Of a stretch of DNA of 38,872 bases, positions 18,203 through 26,714 are shown piece after piece. This DNA comes from an uncultured Collinsella sp. (GTDB lineage: Bacteria > Actinomycetota > Coriobacteriia > Coriobacteriales > Coriobacteriaceae). Below the pieces are notes generated by a model. The model was given only the letters and a program-made list of their open reading frames with translations. It was not told where the DNA came from and did no database searches. A program made the position numbers and the translations under genes. Positions within the stretch are counted from its first letter, which is position 1, and every line of letters starts with the position of its first letter. Location of the stretch: assembly GCA_938036665.1 (NCBI GenBank), contig CALHWR010000059.1:1-38872 (forward strand), in the 5' to 3' direction.

Positions 18203-18374
18203 GGCGCGCGCCCCCTACAGCAAAAAGGATGGCATCTGTACCGAAGGCGCAGCCCAAGGTAGGGTTGCAGGCCGCGTCACCGGTGCAGGTGCCATCCCAG
18301 AGAGAGGAGAGGATGCATTTGTTGGACCAACGCTCGCGGAACAGGCGCGTGTAGATAACGATACGCTGGTACAT
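18192..18374 (-). CDS. Possible 60-aa four-cysteine peptide overlapping the permease start
   Basis: Not recognised. The ATG at 18374 has GGAG 6 nt upstream, and the ORF's stop lies 11 bp inside the permease gene, the usual geometry for translational coupling. The second half contains four cysteines in NKCILSS, GTCTGDAAC and LGCAFG. It may be a leader or coupled small protein. It may instead be a chance frame, as GC-rich DNA gives many. The codon pattern alone does not settle this. Confidence 0.35.
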   Translation of the reverse strand: MYQRIVIYTRLFRERWSNKCILSSLWDGTCTGDAACNPTLGCAFGTDAILFAVGGARHGR

Positions 18375-18422
18375 AGATACTCCGATCAAAACGGCCGCGT
18401 TCACGACCGATAACTTTCGGCA

Positions 18423-18505
18423 ATTGAAGACGCGTCTGACCTGGGAAATTCAAGCGAACAATTGGCCTAACCCGCAAAAAATCCCAGGCCAGACGCGTAC
18501 TCAAT
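18423..18505. repeat. Palindromic repeat between agmatine deiminase and the permease
   Basis: Arms 18423-18446 and 18482-18505 are inverted copies matching at 21 of 24 positions (core CGCGTCTG-CCTGGGA). The centre is 35 bp, AT-richer. It lies upstream of the permease/60-aa ORF and downstream of the aguA terminator. Confidence 0.7.
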
Positions 18506-18514
18506 CAAAGAAAA

Positions 18515-18546
18515 GGGCACTCCGAAGTGGAGGCAACGGAGTGCCC
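18515..18546 (-). terminator. Rho-independent terminator of the agmatine operon
   Basis: Perfect 10-bp stem GGGCACTCCG / CGGAGTGCCC (18515-18524 with 18537-18546). On the minus strand it is followed by TTTTCTTT. It lies about 230 bp past the agmatine deiminase stop. Confidence 0.7.
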
Positions 18547-18678
18547 AAAGAAAAACCCAACCGACCAAGACATCGAATAAACCGACCATCAATGCCCCGA
18601 GATGGTCCGATTCACCGACCGTCCGATTGATCGGCTGGGTTCCCGAAGCATCACGGCTCGGAAAGTCAGACGTTTACT

Positions 18679-18780
18679 CGGCGTGCTCAGGTGCGCCAGA
18701 TTGGCGCGAACGAGGAGCGTAGCGTACGACGCTACGTAAGCGACGAGTGAACGCCAAGGTGGCGTGCCTGAGTTACGCCG
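18679..18780. repeat. Palindromic repeat overlapping the 3' end of aguA
   Basis: Arms 18679-18706 and 18752-18780 are imperfect inverted copies (core CGCCA..-TGGCG-..CCTGAG). They enclose a stem CGTAGCG TAC GACGCTACG. The right arm covers the last codons of agmatine deiminase. A related element in the other orientation is at 24328-24429. Confidence 0.65.
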
Positions 18781-19978
18781 AGGGCTCCTGCTGGGTAATG
18801 CAGTGGATGTTGCCGCCACCGAAGACGACCTGCTCGGACTGGACGCCGACGCACTTGTAGACGCCCTCGCCCCAGACCTCGTCGTAGATCTTCTGGAGCG
18901 TGTCGACGGCCAGCTGGTCGTTCTCGTCGCCGTACTGCGGGACGATAACGCCGTGGTTGGTGACCAGGTAGTTCATGTAAGAGGCGATCAGCGGCTCGTC
19001 GGGGACGCGCGGCTCGGCGTTCTCGTCGGCGTCGATGGTGTCGCAGGAAGCCTGGTCCATGAACAGCGGGTTCACGGGCATGCAGAGCTTGTAGACCTTC
19101 ATCTTGCGGCCCTTAGCGTCAACGGCGTTGGAGAGGGTCTCGTAGGCAGCGTGGCACTGCTCGTAGAACGGATACTCGGGATCGTCGGTCCAGATGCAGG
19201 CCATGACGCCCGGAGCGATGAACGTGGCGACGTCATCGATGTGGCCGTTGGTCTCCTCGGGGTCGATGCCCTCCTTGACCCAGATGACCTTCTCGACACC
19301 CAGGTAATCCTTGAGGTGCTCGTCCATATAGGCGCGAAGCTCCTCGCTCCAGGGCTCAAACTTCTTGTGGAACTTGGGCCAGATGGACTCGGGATCCTCT
19401 TCCTCCTCCAGAACCGCAGAGCAGGTGCGGCCCGGGGAAAGCAGGCACTGGTCGGTCACGACAAGGGTGCCCTCGCCGTCGACGGTGATGGAGCCGCCCT
19501 CGAGGATCATGTCATCGGGACGATAGCGACGGCAGCCGGAGAGCTCAGCCATCTTAAGGGCGATCTGCTCGTCCTTGTCCCACGGGAAATAGAGGCCATC
19601 CACAAGGCCACCGTAAGCGTTGAAGTGCCAGTGGTTGGCGCGCTTCTCGCCCTTGCCGTTGATGACGTAGGTGGCGGCGGTGTCGCGGAACCAGGCGTCG
19701 TCGGTGGTCATCTCGATGACGGTGACGTTCTCGTCCTCCTCGAAGACGGCCTTGCAGTTGGCATAGTCGACCTGGTTGGCGCACATGGTAACCGGGGTGA
19801 ACTCGGCGATGGCGCGGGCGATGGCGGCATACTGCTTCTGAGCCGGCTTGGCGCCGTGGGCCCAGGTGTCGGTGCGGTGGGGCCAACCCATCCACACGCG
19901 ATCCTGCGGGGCGAACTCAGCGGGCATAAAGAAGCCGTCGGCCTTGGGGGTGGACTCGGACTCGGTGATCGTACGCAT
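18773..19978 (-). CDS. aguA: Agmatine deiminase
   Basis: A 401-aa enzyme of the guanidino-modifying (PAD) superfamily that hydrolyses agmatine to N-carbamoylputrescine and ammonia. Landmarks in order: WMGWPHR, DDAWFRDT, LEGGSI, NGHIDDVATF, and the nucleophile in GGGNIHCITQQ, giving Cys393. Length is typical (365-400 aa). Start 19978 is set by GGAGGAAAT upstream; a longer frame to 20143 is arginine-rich and looks spurious. It is the third gene of a putrescine carbamoyltransferase - permease - agmatine deiminase cluster, which fits the agmatine deiminase fermentation route of lactic acid bacteria. A 367-bp structured gap separates it from the permease. Confidence 0.95.
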   Translation of the reverse strand: MRTITESESTPKADGFFMPAEFAPQDRVWMGWPHRTDTWAHGAKPAQKQYAAIARAIAEFTPVTMCANQVDYANCKAVFEEDENVTVIEMTTDDAWFRDTAATYVINGKGEKRANHWHFNAYGGLVDGLYFPWDKDEQIALKMAELSGCRRYRPDDMILEGGSITVDGEGTLVVTDQCLLSPGRTCSAVLEEEEDPESIWPKFHKKFEPWSEELRAYMDEHLKDYLGVEKVIWVKEGIDPEETNGHIDDVATFIAPGVMACIWTDDPEYPFYEQCHAAYETLSNAVDAKGRKMKVYKLCMPVNPLFMDQASCDTIDADENAEPRVPDEPLIASYMNYLVTNHGVIVPQYGDENDQLAVDTLQKIYDEVWGEGVYKCVGVQSEQVVFGGGNIHCITQQEPSA

Positions 19979-20345
19979 AAGATTTCCTCCAAATCGAACG
20001 ATCGCTTGCCGCGGGCGGGTTGCCCGCAGCCTAAAACCAAGAGATGGTAGGCGCCCGTTCCTCGGCAAAGGTCGGGGCGCCCGACGCCGGTTTTCACGGA
20101 ATCGCACCGGCAAGCGACGACGTAACCAAGTGCGCGGAGACAAAACGCACGAAGGATACGGAAGAGAGATTGGGGTGGGCGGTGGTTACCGGAGCTATCG
20201 CTCACACCCACCCCGGGGAATGGTTAGCAAACCTGTCGCTTGGGCACGTCTCCGAAGAGGCTAGAGTGCCCGGAGTCGGGAGCGACAAGCCCGACGAAGC
20301 GCACGTTGGTACGCGAGGAGGGTTGGAGCCCCAGAACCGGGTGCT
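19979..20345 (-). promoter_or_regulatory. Structured intergenic region between the permease and agmatine deiminase
   Basis: A 367-bp gap with several strong stems and no believable gene. The best is nested: TGTCGCT (20234-20240) with AGCGACA (20281-20287), enclosing GGGCAC (20242-20247) with GTGCCC (20266-20271). Others are GGGGTGGG / CCCACCCC and GCGGGC / GCCCGC near the aguA ribosome-binding site. It may be a long leader, a processing element, or a separate promoter region for aguA. Confidence 0.4.
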
Positions 20346-21785
20346 CTAGTTCTCCTCGGCCTCGGCGGCCTCCTCAGCGAGACGCTGAGCTGCCAGCTCG
20401 GAAGTGAGGCCCTTGTACTCGGTCTCGCGGCCCTTGGCGCTGACGACGCGGACAACCTCGCCGATGAGCAGAAGCACGATGAAGATAACGATCATCGGGA
20501 GCTTGTCGCCAATTTCAGCGGCAGAGAGCGGCACCAGCGTTGCAACGATGGCCAGGATCAGCTCGATGCAAGGGATGGCCAGCATGACCTTCATCATGGC
20601 GCCCTTAAACGGGAACGTGAAGATACGCTCGCGGTTGGGGTCGTTCTTGCGAAGGTTGAGGAACGCCGGGAACATCGGGATGTAGGTCAGCAGCAGGAAG
20701 ACGACGGAGGTGCCGAAGAGCATCCAGAAGACACCGTTGGAGATGGCGTCGATGGGTACGAGCTGCAGGCACAGCACCAGGGAGGCAACGATGGCGTTGA
20801 CCAGGTTGGCGCCGTTGGGCATGTCGTCATCCGAGATCATCGAGGCGAAGACCTTGGGCATGTTGCCGTGCTCGGCAGCGTAGCGGGCGACGGAGTTGAC
20901 GCCGAAGGACCAGGCGGCCATGTTGGCGAACAGGGTGATCAGGAAGGCGATGCAGATGACCTTGAAGATCATGGAGTCGCCCACCATGGTCTGGACTGCG
21001 ACAATCATGCCATAGTCGGGGTCGATGGAATCGGCCGGCACAGCAGCACCGATGCCAAAGCCAGCGAACAGGTAGATCACGGCGATGGACAGGCCACCGA
21101 CGATGATAGCCTTGGGGATATCGCGAGCGGGATCGGCCATGTCGTCGGTCATGGTGCAGATGACCTCGAAGCCCATGAAGTTAAAGATGATGATCGACAG
21201 GTAGCCGAGAGCGTTGGTGTTGGTGAGCTCGGGCAGGAAGGTGGCAGCGGACATGTCGTTCGCAAAACCGTTCTCCATGGCATACCAAATGCCCAAAGCG
21301 CCAACGATAACGGCGACGGCGACCTTGATGATGGCGCCACCGTTAAGGACCCACTCGGAGTCGGCCGCCTTGGAGCGGCCCATGAGGTAGACGATCCACA
21401 CAAAGGCAAGATCGATACCCATCTTGGCGATCAAGTTGAACTCGACGCCAAAGACCATGCCCAAAATGTCGGGGAACATGGTAGCCAGCGAGGCGATCCA
21501 CAACGGGTAGTTGACCCAGTAGTAGTACGAGATGCGGGCGCCCCATTTGTCGCCCAGGCCATCGCGTACCCAGTCGTAAATGCCGCCCTCGCCGTCATAG
21601 GTGGTACCGAGCTCGGCGACAACCATGCCGTAGGGAAGCAGGAAGGTCAGGATCAGGAAGATCCACCAGAAGAACTGCTGGTTGCCAATGGCAGCAGCAG
21701 GAGCGGCGGCCTCGCAAACGAAGACGACGCAGATGATGGTCGAAATGACCGTCAAGAAGGAAAGCTTTTTCTTTCCGTCGCTCAT
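20346..21785 (-). CDS. aguD: APC-superfamily permease, probable agmatine/putrescine antiporter
   Basis: A 479-aa permease with about 12 hydrophobic helices and the APC N-terminal signature EAAAPAAAIGNQQFF, then VVAELGTTYDGEGGIYDWV. It lies between putrescine carbamoyltransferase and agmatine deiminase on the same strand. By analogy with AguD of Enterococcus and Lactococcus it is expected to exchange external agmatine for internal putrescine. A second paralogue lies at 16793-18202. The start at 21785 has GAGCTCAT-like context with a modest ribosome-binding site. The role is inferred from context; family membership is clear. Confidence 0.88.
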   Translation of the reverse strand: MSDGKKKLSFLTVISTIICVVFVCEAAAPAAAIGNQQFFWWIFLILTFLLPYGMVVAELGTTYDGEGGIYDWVRDGLGDKWGARISYYYWVNYPLWIASLATMFPDILGMVFGVEFNLIAKMGIDLAFVWIVYLMGRSKAADSEWVLNGGAIIKVAVAVIVGALGIWYAMENGFANDMSAATFLPELTNTNALGYLSIIIFNFMGFEVICTMTDDMADPARDIPKAIIVGGLSIAVIYLFAGFGIGAAVPADSIDPDYGMIVAVQTMVGDSMIFKVICIAFLITLFANMAAWSFGVNSVARYAAEHGNMPKVFASMISDDDMPNGANLVNAIVASLVLCLQLVPIDAISNGVFWMLFGTSVVFLLLTYIPMFPAFLNLRKNDPNRERIFTFPFKGAMMKVMLAIPCIELILAIVATLVPLSAAEIGDKLPMIVIFIVLLLIGEVVRVVSAKGRETEYKGLTSELAAQRLAEEAAEAEEN

Positions 21786-21918
21786 GATGAGCTCCTTCGC
21801 TCAGTCTTGGACAGATCCGAGGCCCTAAGGTATTAAGGCAATTGCTTGGGCCTCGGTGAGCGGGCGACAGGAGACGAGCATCCGCCGCCCGCAAACGTGC
21901 TTTTAGAAGCCTTGAGGC

Positions 21919-22992
21919 TTAGAGCTGCTCGAGAGCCTCGAGAGCGGCGTGGAGCTCAGCCTTGGCGGAGTACTCGACACCCTCGTCGTTGAGCGGGGTG
22001 CGCTTGCCCAGGGCGGCAAGGAGAGCACGGATGGAGTGCTTGCGGTTCTCGGCCTCGACCCAGCACAGGGAGCGCTCGGGATCGTCCATGACCTCGTCGA
22101 CGACCTCCTCGTTGCGGGTGGCCGGCAGGCAGTGCATGAACTTGGAGTTGGGGCCGGCGAAGTTCATCATGTCCATGGTGACCTGATACTTGGGATAGAA
22201 CACGTCCATGTAGTTCTCGCCCGAGACCTCCTCGTCGTACAGGCCATACCACACGTCGGTGTAGATGAAGTCGGCGCCCTTGATGCACTCGATGTCGTCG
22301 GAGATGACGACAGAGCCGCCGGAGACCTTGCAGTTCTCCTCGGCGATGGCCATCATCTGCTTGCCGAACTCGGCGCGCTCCTCGACGGTGCCAACGTGTA
22401 GGCCGCCGTCGGGGATCTGGTGGCCCTTAGGTCCAAACTGGACAAACTTCATGCCGACCTTGGAAGCGATGAACATGAGGGAGACGCAGACCTGGGTGGC
22501 GTCGCCGATGAAGGCCAGGGTGCAGTCCTCGATCTTCTTGCCCTCGGGGAGGTTCTCGAGCATGGTCATGAGGTCGCCCATCTCCTGCGTGGGATGGTTG
22601 AACTCGGACATGCCGTTGATGACGGGCACAGCGGAGCCCTCGGCGAGGCCGACGACGTCCTTGTGACGGTCAACGCGAGCCATCATGATGTCGAGCAGGT
22701 CGCCCATGACGCGAGCGGTGTCGCCCAGGGACTCGTGGCCACCGAGCTGAATGGTGCCAGGGCCATAGAACTGAGCATGGCCGCCGAGGTCGCACATGGC
22801 GGTCTCGAAGGAAAGACGGGTGCGGGTGGAAACCTGCTGGAAGATCATGCCAAGGCTCTGGTTGCGGAGCAGGTGCGGATAATAACCGTCAACCTTGATG
22901 GCCTTCTTCATTGCCAGGCCAAGATCCTCGATAGCCAGGATCTGCTCTTTGGTGAAGTCGTTGGTGTCGATGAAATCCTTAGGCAGCGCCAT
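21919..22992 (-). CDS. ptcA: Putrescine carbamoyltransferase
   Basis: A 357-aa carbamoyltransferase that phosphorolyses N-carbamoylputrescine to putrescine and carbamoyl phosphate. STRTR (55-59) binds carbamoyl phosphate, and HCLPATR starts at His287. The spelling HCLPAT, the sequence [23 protein letters not shown] and the C-terminal helical extension are those of PTC rather than ornithine carbamoyltransferase (HCLPAF). Agmatine deiminase nearby agrees. Start 22992 is set by AAAGGA 6 nt upstream; a frame to 23076 lacks support. First gene of the agmatine operon, divergent from a LuxR regulator. No carbamate kinase gene is in the window. Confidence 0.92.
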   Translation of the reverse strand: MALPKDFIDTNDFTKEQILAIEDLGLAMKKAIKVDGYYPHLLRNQSLGMIFQQVSTRTRLSFETAMCDLGGHAQFYGPGTIQLGGHESLGDTARVMGDLLDIMMARVDRHKDVVGLAEGSAVPVINGMSEFNHPTQEMGDLMTMLENLPEGKKIEDCTLAFIGDATQVCVSLMFIASKVGMKFVQFGPKGHQIPDGGLHVGTVEERAEFGKQMMAIAEENCKVSGGSVVISDDIECIKGADFIYTDVWYGLYDEEVSGENYMDVFYPKYQVTMDMMNFAGPNSKFMHCLPATRNEEVVDEVMDDPERSLCWVEAENRKHSIRALLAALGKRTPLNDEGVEYSAKAELHAALEALEQL

Positions 22993-23321
22993 GTCGATTC
23001 CTTTCCGCCGGTCGTGCCGACTATTGCTATGAGGCGCTCGAACATCACGCCTCGTGTTGACAAGACCATCATTCACCCGTATGCAATTTTTACCTAGTTT
23101 ATTCGGGATTAAAGACCGTTCACGGAGTTACACCCCCTCTAAACCAATATAAACCCGCAGGTAGCCAGCTTGCAGGGGGTTTACTACCTAGAACCGCGAA
23201 CGGTATACGGCTATGCTGTATCTCGGCGCCTAATCCGCAATGGAACGAAGGGTTGAGACGTCTATATCCCACAAGGTATACAGGGCTCGGCCATAGATGA
23301 AATGAGATGGGACGGTGGCAG
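22993..23321. promoter_or_regulatory. Divergent control region between ptcA and the membrane LuxR regulator
   Basis: Contains an inverted repeat ACCGTTCACGG (23115-23125) with CCGCGAACGGT (23194-23204). Inside it is a second repeat, TAAACCCGCAGGTA (23150-23163) facing GCAGGGGGTTTA. The TAAACC(C/T)GCAGGTA motif recurs near the other LuxR-linked operon at 15348-15361. These are the best candidates for LuxR operators. Exact promoters were not resolved. Confidence 0.5.
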
Positions 23322-24287
23322 ATGAACACCCTGATGTTCTTCTATACCCTAGCGATACTCGTGATCTGTATTGTGACGGCAGTGCTTTCGCTTGCCGCCT
23401 ATGCCTCGTCTCGTCGACGCTTCTTTATCTATGGCAGCGGCGTATTTATTTGCTATGCCATCGAGATGACCGAGATCTTCTTTTTTGAATACACGTTGCA
23501 AAACCAGAGTTTTCCAGCCCGCGACTATTACTCAATTACCATGCCTGTGTTGCGGACCCTTGTGGCGACCGCTTCACAAGCTTTTATCTGGCTCATTGCC
23601 ATGGACTTGCTCGACAAACATTCAAAAAAGCAGTTTGTTATTCCCGTCGCAACGTTCTTCCTGAGCGAGCTGCTGATCATTGTCGCTGTCCCCTACGGCC
23701 CCATGCATCAATGGCTCTACTACACGATGCGTCAGGTATTCCTTGTATTTGTGGGACTATATATCTTTTGGACGGCGCATAAAAGCACGCAGGTCGAGCT
23801 TAAGGCGCGCGTCAACAATCAACGAAAGCACCTCATTATCGGCGCCATTCTGGTCGGGTGCATCGTTGCCGAGGATTTCTACAACATCCTTGTTGTTCCC
23901 ATGAGCCTGGCACCCTCTTGGCTGCAGCTGTACCTGTCCGAGCGCAACTTTAGCGAGAATATCTTTGCGTGCTACTTTGCGATTCTGCTGATCATCTACT
24001 CCTACCACGTGCTTTCAATCCGCATGCAGGAGGCACCCGAGGAAAAGAACGTCAGCGATCTTGATCGACACATCGAAGAGCAGATGCCCTTCTATCGCAA
24101 CGCCTACAAGCTCTCCAACCGTGAGACCGAAGTTATGCGTCTGGTCGTACTGGGCAAATCGAACCAAGAGATCGCTGACGAGCTATTCCTTGCCGTGGGC
24201 ACCGTCAAGACCCACATCCACAACATCCTGGTCAAAACCGAACAGCAAAACCGCACGACGCTCATCCTCCACTTTTGGAAGCGCTGA
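23322..24287 (+). CDS. aguR: Membrane-anchored LuxR-family regulator, AguR-like
   Basis: A 321-aa one-component regulator with about seven hydrophobic helices in the first about 220 residues and a C-terminal LuxR helix-turn-helix (LSNRETEVMRLVVLGKSNQEIADELFLAVGTVKTHIHNIL). It is divergent from the agmatine operon. In Lactococcus and Enterococcus the agmatine operon is controlled by AguR, also a LuxR protein with a membrane N-terminus, so the same job is inferred here. I chose ATG 23322 because the first helix then begins as in the paralogue at 15444-16436 and a GGA/GGTGG lies upstream. ATG 23307 is possible and adds five residues. Confidence 0.87.
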   Translation: MNTLMFFYTLAILVICIVTAVLSLAAYASSRRRFFIYGSGVFICYAIEMTEIFFFEYTLQNQSFPARDYYSITMPVLRTLVATASQAFIWLIAMDLLDKHSKKQFVIPVATFFLSELLIIVAVPYGPMHQWLYYTMRQVFLVFVGLYIFWTAHKSTQVELKARVNNQRKHLIIGAILVGCIVAEDFYNILVVPMSLAPSWLQLYLSERNFSENIFACYFAILLIIYSYHVLSIRMQEAPEEKNVSDLDRHIEEQMPFYRNAYKLSNRETEVMRLVVLGKSNQEIADELFLAVGTVKTHIHNILVKTEQQNRTTLILHFWKR

Positions 24288-24288
24288 G

Positions 24289-24316
24289 GTTACGCGGTTT
24301 TGCCAAACCGCGTAAC
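24289..24316 (+). terminator. Hairpin immediately after the LuxR gene
   Basis: Perfect 12-bp stem GTTACGCGGTTT / AAACCGCGTAAC with loop TGCC, starting one base after the stop codon. No U-run follows, so it may stabilise the mRNA end rather than terminate. Confidence 0.5.
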
Positions 24317-24327
24317 GGCTCGACGCT

Positions 24328-24429
24328 GCAAGCGCCCCTAGGCGGCAATCTGACGTTCAATCGTCGGTCGCGTACCGAAGTACGCTTCCCTCCTCTTTCA
24401 CGTCACCTTGCTCGCCTAGGGATGCTTTC
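24328..24429. repeat. Palindromic repeat, second copy of the 18679-18780 family
   Basis: Arms carry CCCTAGGCG (24336-24344) and CGCCTAGGG (24413-24421), with inner TGACGT / ACGTCA and a central stem GCGTACCGAAGTACGC. Read on the minus strand it aligns with 18679-18780, sharing GA-CGAGGAG-like, AGCGTAC and CGACGA-TGAACG segments in the same order. Confidence 0.6.
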
Positions 24430-24476
24430 GCTGACTTATGCTCAACCTGTGATGATTTTACTTTTCGCTAGGCAGG

Positions 24477-26714
24477 TTACTCGCTGTAGCGGGTGGCGAT
24501 GGCAGCTTGTACCATGCCGGCGCTCATGAGGTACGTTACCAGGAAGTAGCCACCATAGGCCGCCAGGAAAATCGCACAGGTGAGGCCCACCGTGCCGCCG
24601 ATGCTCATATCTCCGAATATGCTCACCATCTCGATGATCACCTTAAGTGCCACAAAGGAGTGCGCCAGGCCCACTGCCAGCGGGAACAGAAAGAATACCG
24701 CTTGCTGCGCCATCACCGAATGGCGAATCTGGCGGTCGTCACAGCCGATCTGTGCCAGCACACGATAGCTGCGGCTGCCGTCGGCCACATTGGAGAGCTG
24801 CTGGATCGATAGGATTGCCGCGCACGCAACGACCAGTACAAAGCCAATGTAGATGGCCAGATAGCTAATCATGCCGTTCATCTGCGCTGCTTGCGTGTAC
24901 ATCTCGGAACGCGTGATGAAGACTCCCCACGACCCCGGCTCCTTGCCGTCAACGAGCAGATTGTCGAGCAAGGTGTATTTAATGCTCTCGTCTGCCTCGG
25001 TCGTATCCATCCCCTGTTTGTAGTTAACGAGCAGATTACTGGAATACGGCTGCAGGTTAAGCTGGGACAGCAGTTCATCGGCTACGACCACGGTACCGGG
25101 ATTGCTGCCCATCGCCGAGTTGGCGATGGCCGCCGTGTCCTCGTCCGACTTATCGGTTGCGGGCTTGAGCTCATGCCCGCCCAAGGTGAGGGCATGGCCG
25201 CCGGCCATGTATTTGGTGTACAGGTCGCCCAGCTCACCGCCCATATCACACGTAAGCAAGTACTGGTCCCGGCCAATGCTCACCAGCTCCTCGCCCATCA
25301 TCTGGCGCAATTTGTTGTACTGGCTCGCCGGCGTCACAAACAGACCCATCGCATCGGCGTTGCTTCCCTCGAGCGCCTTGGGAAGCTTTTCGCCCATGGC
25401 CTTGCACATCTCACCCGCCACCACCGAGGGGCCCGAGCCGCCAAGCGGGTAACTCAGATACGAATCGATCTGCACATGTTCACCGGCAACATCGGCGATA
25501 TTGACCTTCTTGCCGGTCTCGTCGTTGTTGTCCGCCGACTTGCCCTTAATACCGTCTGCAACGTTATCGGGATCTTTACGATCGCCATGCCATGCAGCGT
25601 ACAAATCGACCGTTGCATCGGCCAGCACCATGCGATCGGCCTCAGACGGATTGACATACTCCTTGTAGTAGTCGAGCGTTTCGGGCGTGTAATAGACATA
25701 CGTCTGAGACACGTCAACAGGGTTATAGCGCTCCAGGTTTTCGTTCATCACGTTGGCAATCGACATACCGCAGGTCACCGAGGTAATGGCCAAAAACAGA
25801 ATCATCGCGATGACGCCCATCGAAAAGCACACCGTGTTGACCTTGGCCGCAAGCTGGCGCACGGTAAACATGTTGAGGCCGCGCCAGTACACGCCGCGCA
25901 GGCTCTGCAGCAGCTTGATGAGCATGCCCGAGAGTCCCCAGAACAGCGCAAAGGTACCCACTGTAACCATAGCGGTCGTAATGCCAAACTGGCTCATGGC
26001 CTCTTGCAGCTTGCTGTCCGTCGCAGTCAGCGGGAACCCATCACGTAGCAGACGGTAATAGGCCACGCCCACAAGCGCCACGCCCACGGCAAAGATGGCA
26101 ATCGCGATCCAGGGGTTGCGCGTCTTGATGCTCTCGTTGCGACGCTCGGCACCCATAAGCTCGATGAGTTTGGTGCGGCGCACGGCGCGAAGGTTCAGCA
26201 GCAGCGTGAGCACAAACATCACGAGCATGCAGGCAAGGGTCAGGTTGAACGCATGCACCGAGAAAAAGAAGTGGAAATTAGCGATCTGTGTCTTAAAGAG
26301 CGAGGCCGTAAAGAACGTCATGAGCTGGGAGAGCCCCACGCCCAGCACAATGCCGGCGACAAAAGCGCCGACCGAAACAAATACGGTCTCGAGCGCCATG
26401 ATCGTGGCGACGCGCCCGCGGCGCATGCCGAGCACCTGGTACAGGCCGAACTCCTTTTTGCGGCGCTTCATGATGAAGTTGTTGGCATACACCATCAAAA
26501 AGGCCATGACGCCGGCCAAAAAGTACGTCAGGTAGCCGAGCATGCTGCCCATGAGCTCGGACAGTCCCTCCTCCTTGATGCCGGCAATGTCGACCTGCAT
26601 CGAGACGGTGTTGAAGGCATAGAAGACCGTGACGCCCAAGGTGAGCGTCAGCAAGTAGACAAGGTAATCGCGGCCGGCGCGGCGGACGTTGCCCCAAGCG
26701 AGTTTACAGAGCAT
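24477..26714 (-). CDS. FtsX-like ABC permease (BceB type)
   Basis: A 745-aa permease with an FtsX-like domain near each end and about ten membrane helices. A large extracellular domain (roughly residues 330-590) lies between, as in the BceB/VraG peptide-sensing and detoxification permeases. The opening MLCKLAWGNVRRAGRDYLVYLLT is typical, so I use ATG 26714 rather than GTG 26726. It overlaps the end of the ATPase gene by 11 bp. Such systems usually respond to antimicrobial peptides together with a BceRS two-component pair, which is not present here. Substrate unknown. Confidence 0.87.
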   Translation of the reverse strand: MLCKLAWGNVRRAGRDYLVYLLTLTLGVTVFYAFNTVSMQVDIAGIKEEGLSELMGSMLGYLTYFLAGVMAFLMVYANNFIMKRRKKEFGLYQVLGMRRGRVATIMALETVFVSVGAFVAGIVLGVGLSQLMTFFTASLFKTQIANFHFFFSVHAFNLTLACMLVMFVLTLLLNLRAVRRTKLIELMGAERRNESIKTRNPWIAIAIFAVGVALVGVAYYRLLRDGFPLTATDSKLQEAMSQFGITTAMVTVGTFALFWGLSGMLIKLLQSLRGVYWRGLNMFTVRQLAAKVNTVCFSMGVIAMILFLAITSVTCGMSIANVMNENLERYNPVDVSQTYVYYTPETLDYYKEYVNPSEADRMVLADATVDLYAAWHGDRKDPDNVADGIKGKSADNNDETGKKVNIADVAGEHVQIDSYLSYPLGGSGPSVVAGEMCKAMGEKLPKALEGSNADAMGLFVTPASQYNKLRQMMGEELVSIGRDQYLLTCDMGGELGDLYTKYMAGGHALTLGGHELKPATDKSDEDTAAIANSAMGSNPGTVVVADELLSQLNLQPYSSNLLVNYKQGMDTTEADESIKYTLLDNLLVDGKEPGSWGVFITRSEMYTQAAQMNGMISYLAIYIGFVLVVACAAILSIQQLSNVADGSRSYRVLAQIGCDDRQIRHSVMAQQAVFFLFPLAVGLAHSFVALKVIIEMVSIFGDMSIGGTVGLTCAIFLAAYGGYFLVTYLMSAGMVQAAIATRYSE

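Noticed and set aside
19979..20143. Arg-rich N-terminal extension of agmatine deiminase
   Set aside because: Unlike any agmatine deiminase N-terminus; GGAGGAAAT fixes the start at 19978.
21919..22992. Annotation as ornithine carbamoyltransferase
   Set aside because: HCLPAT motif, overall similarity to enterococcal putrescine carbamoyltransferase and agmatine deiminase nearby favour PTC.
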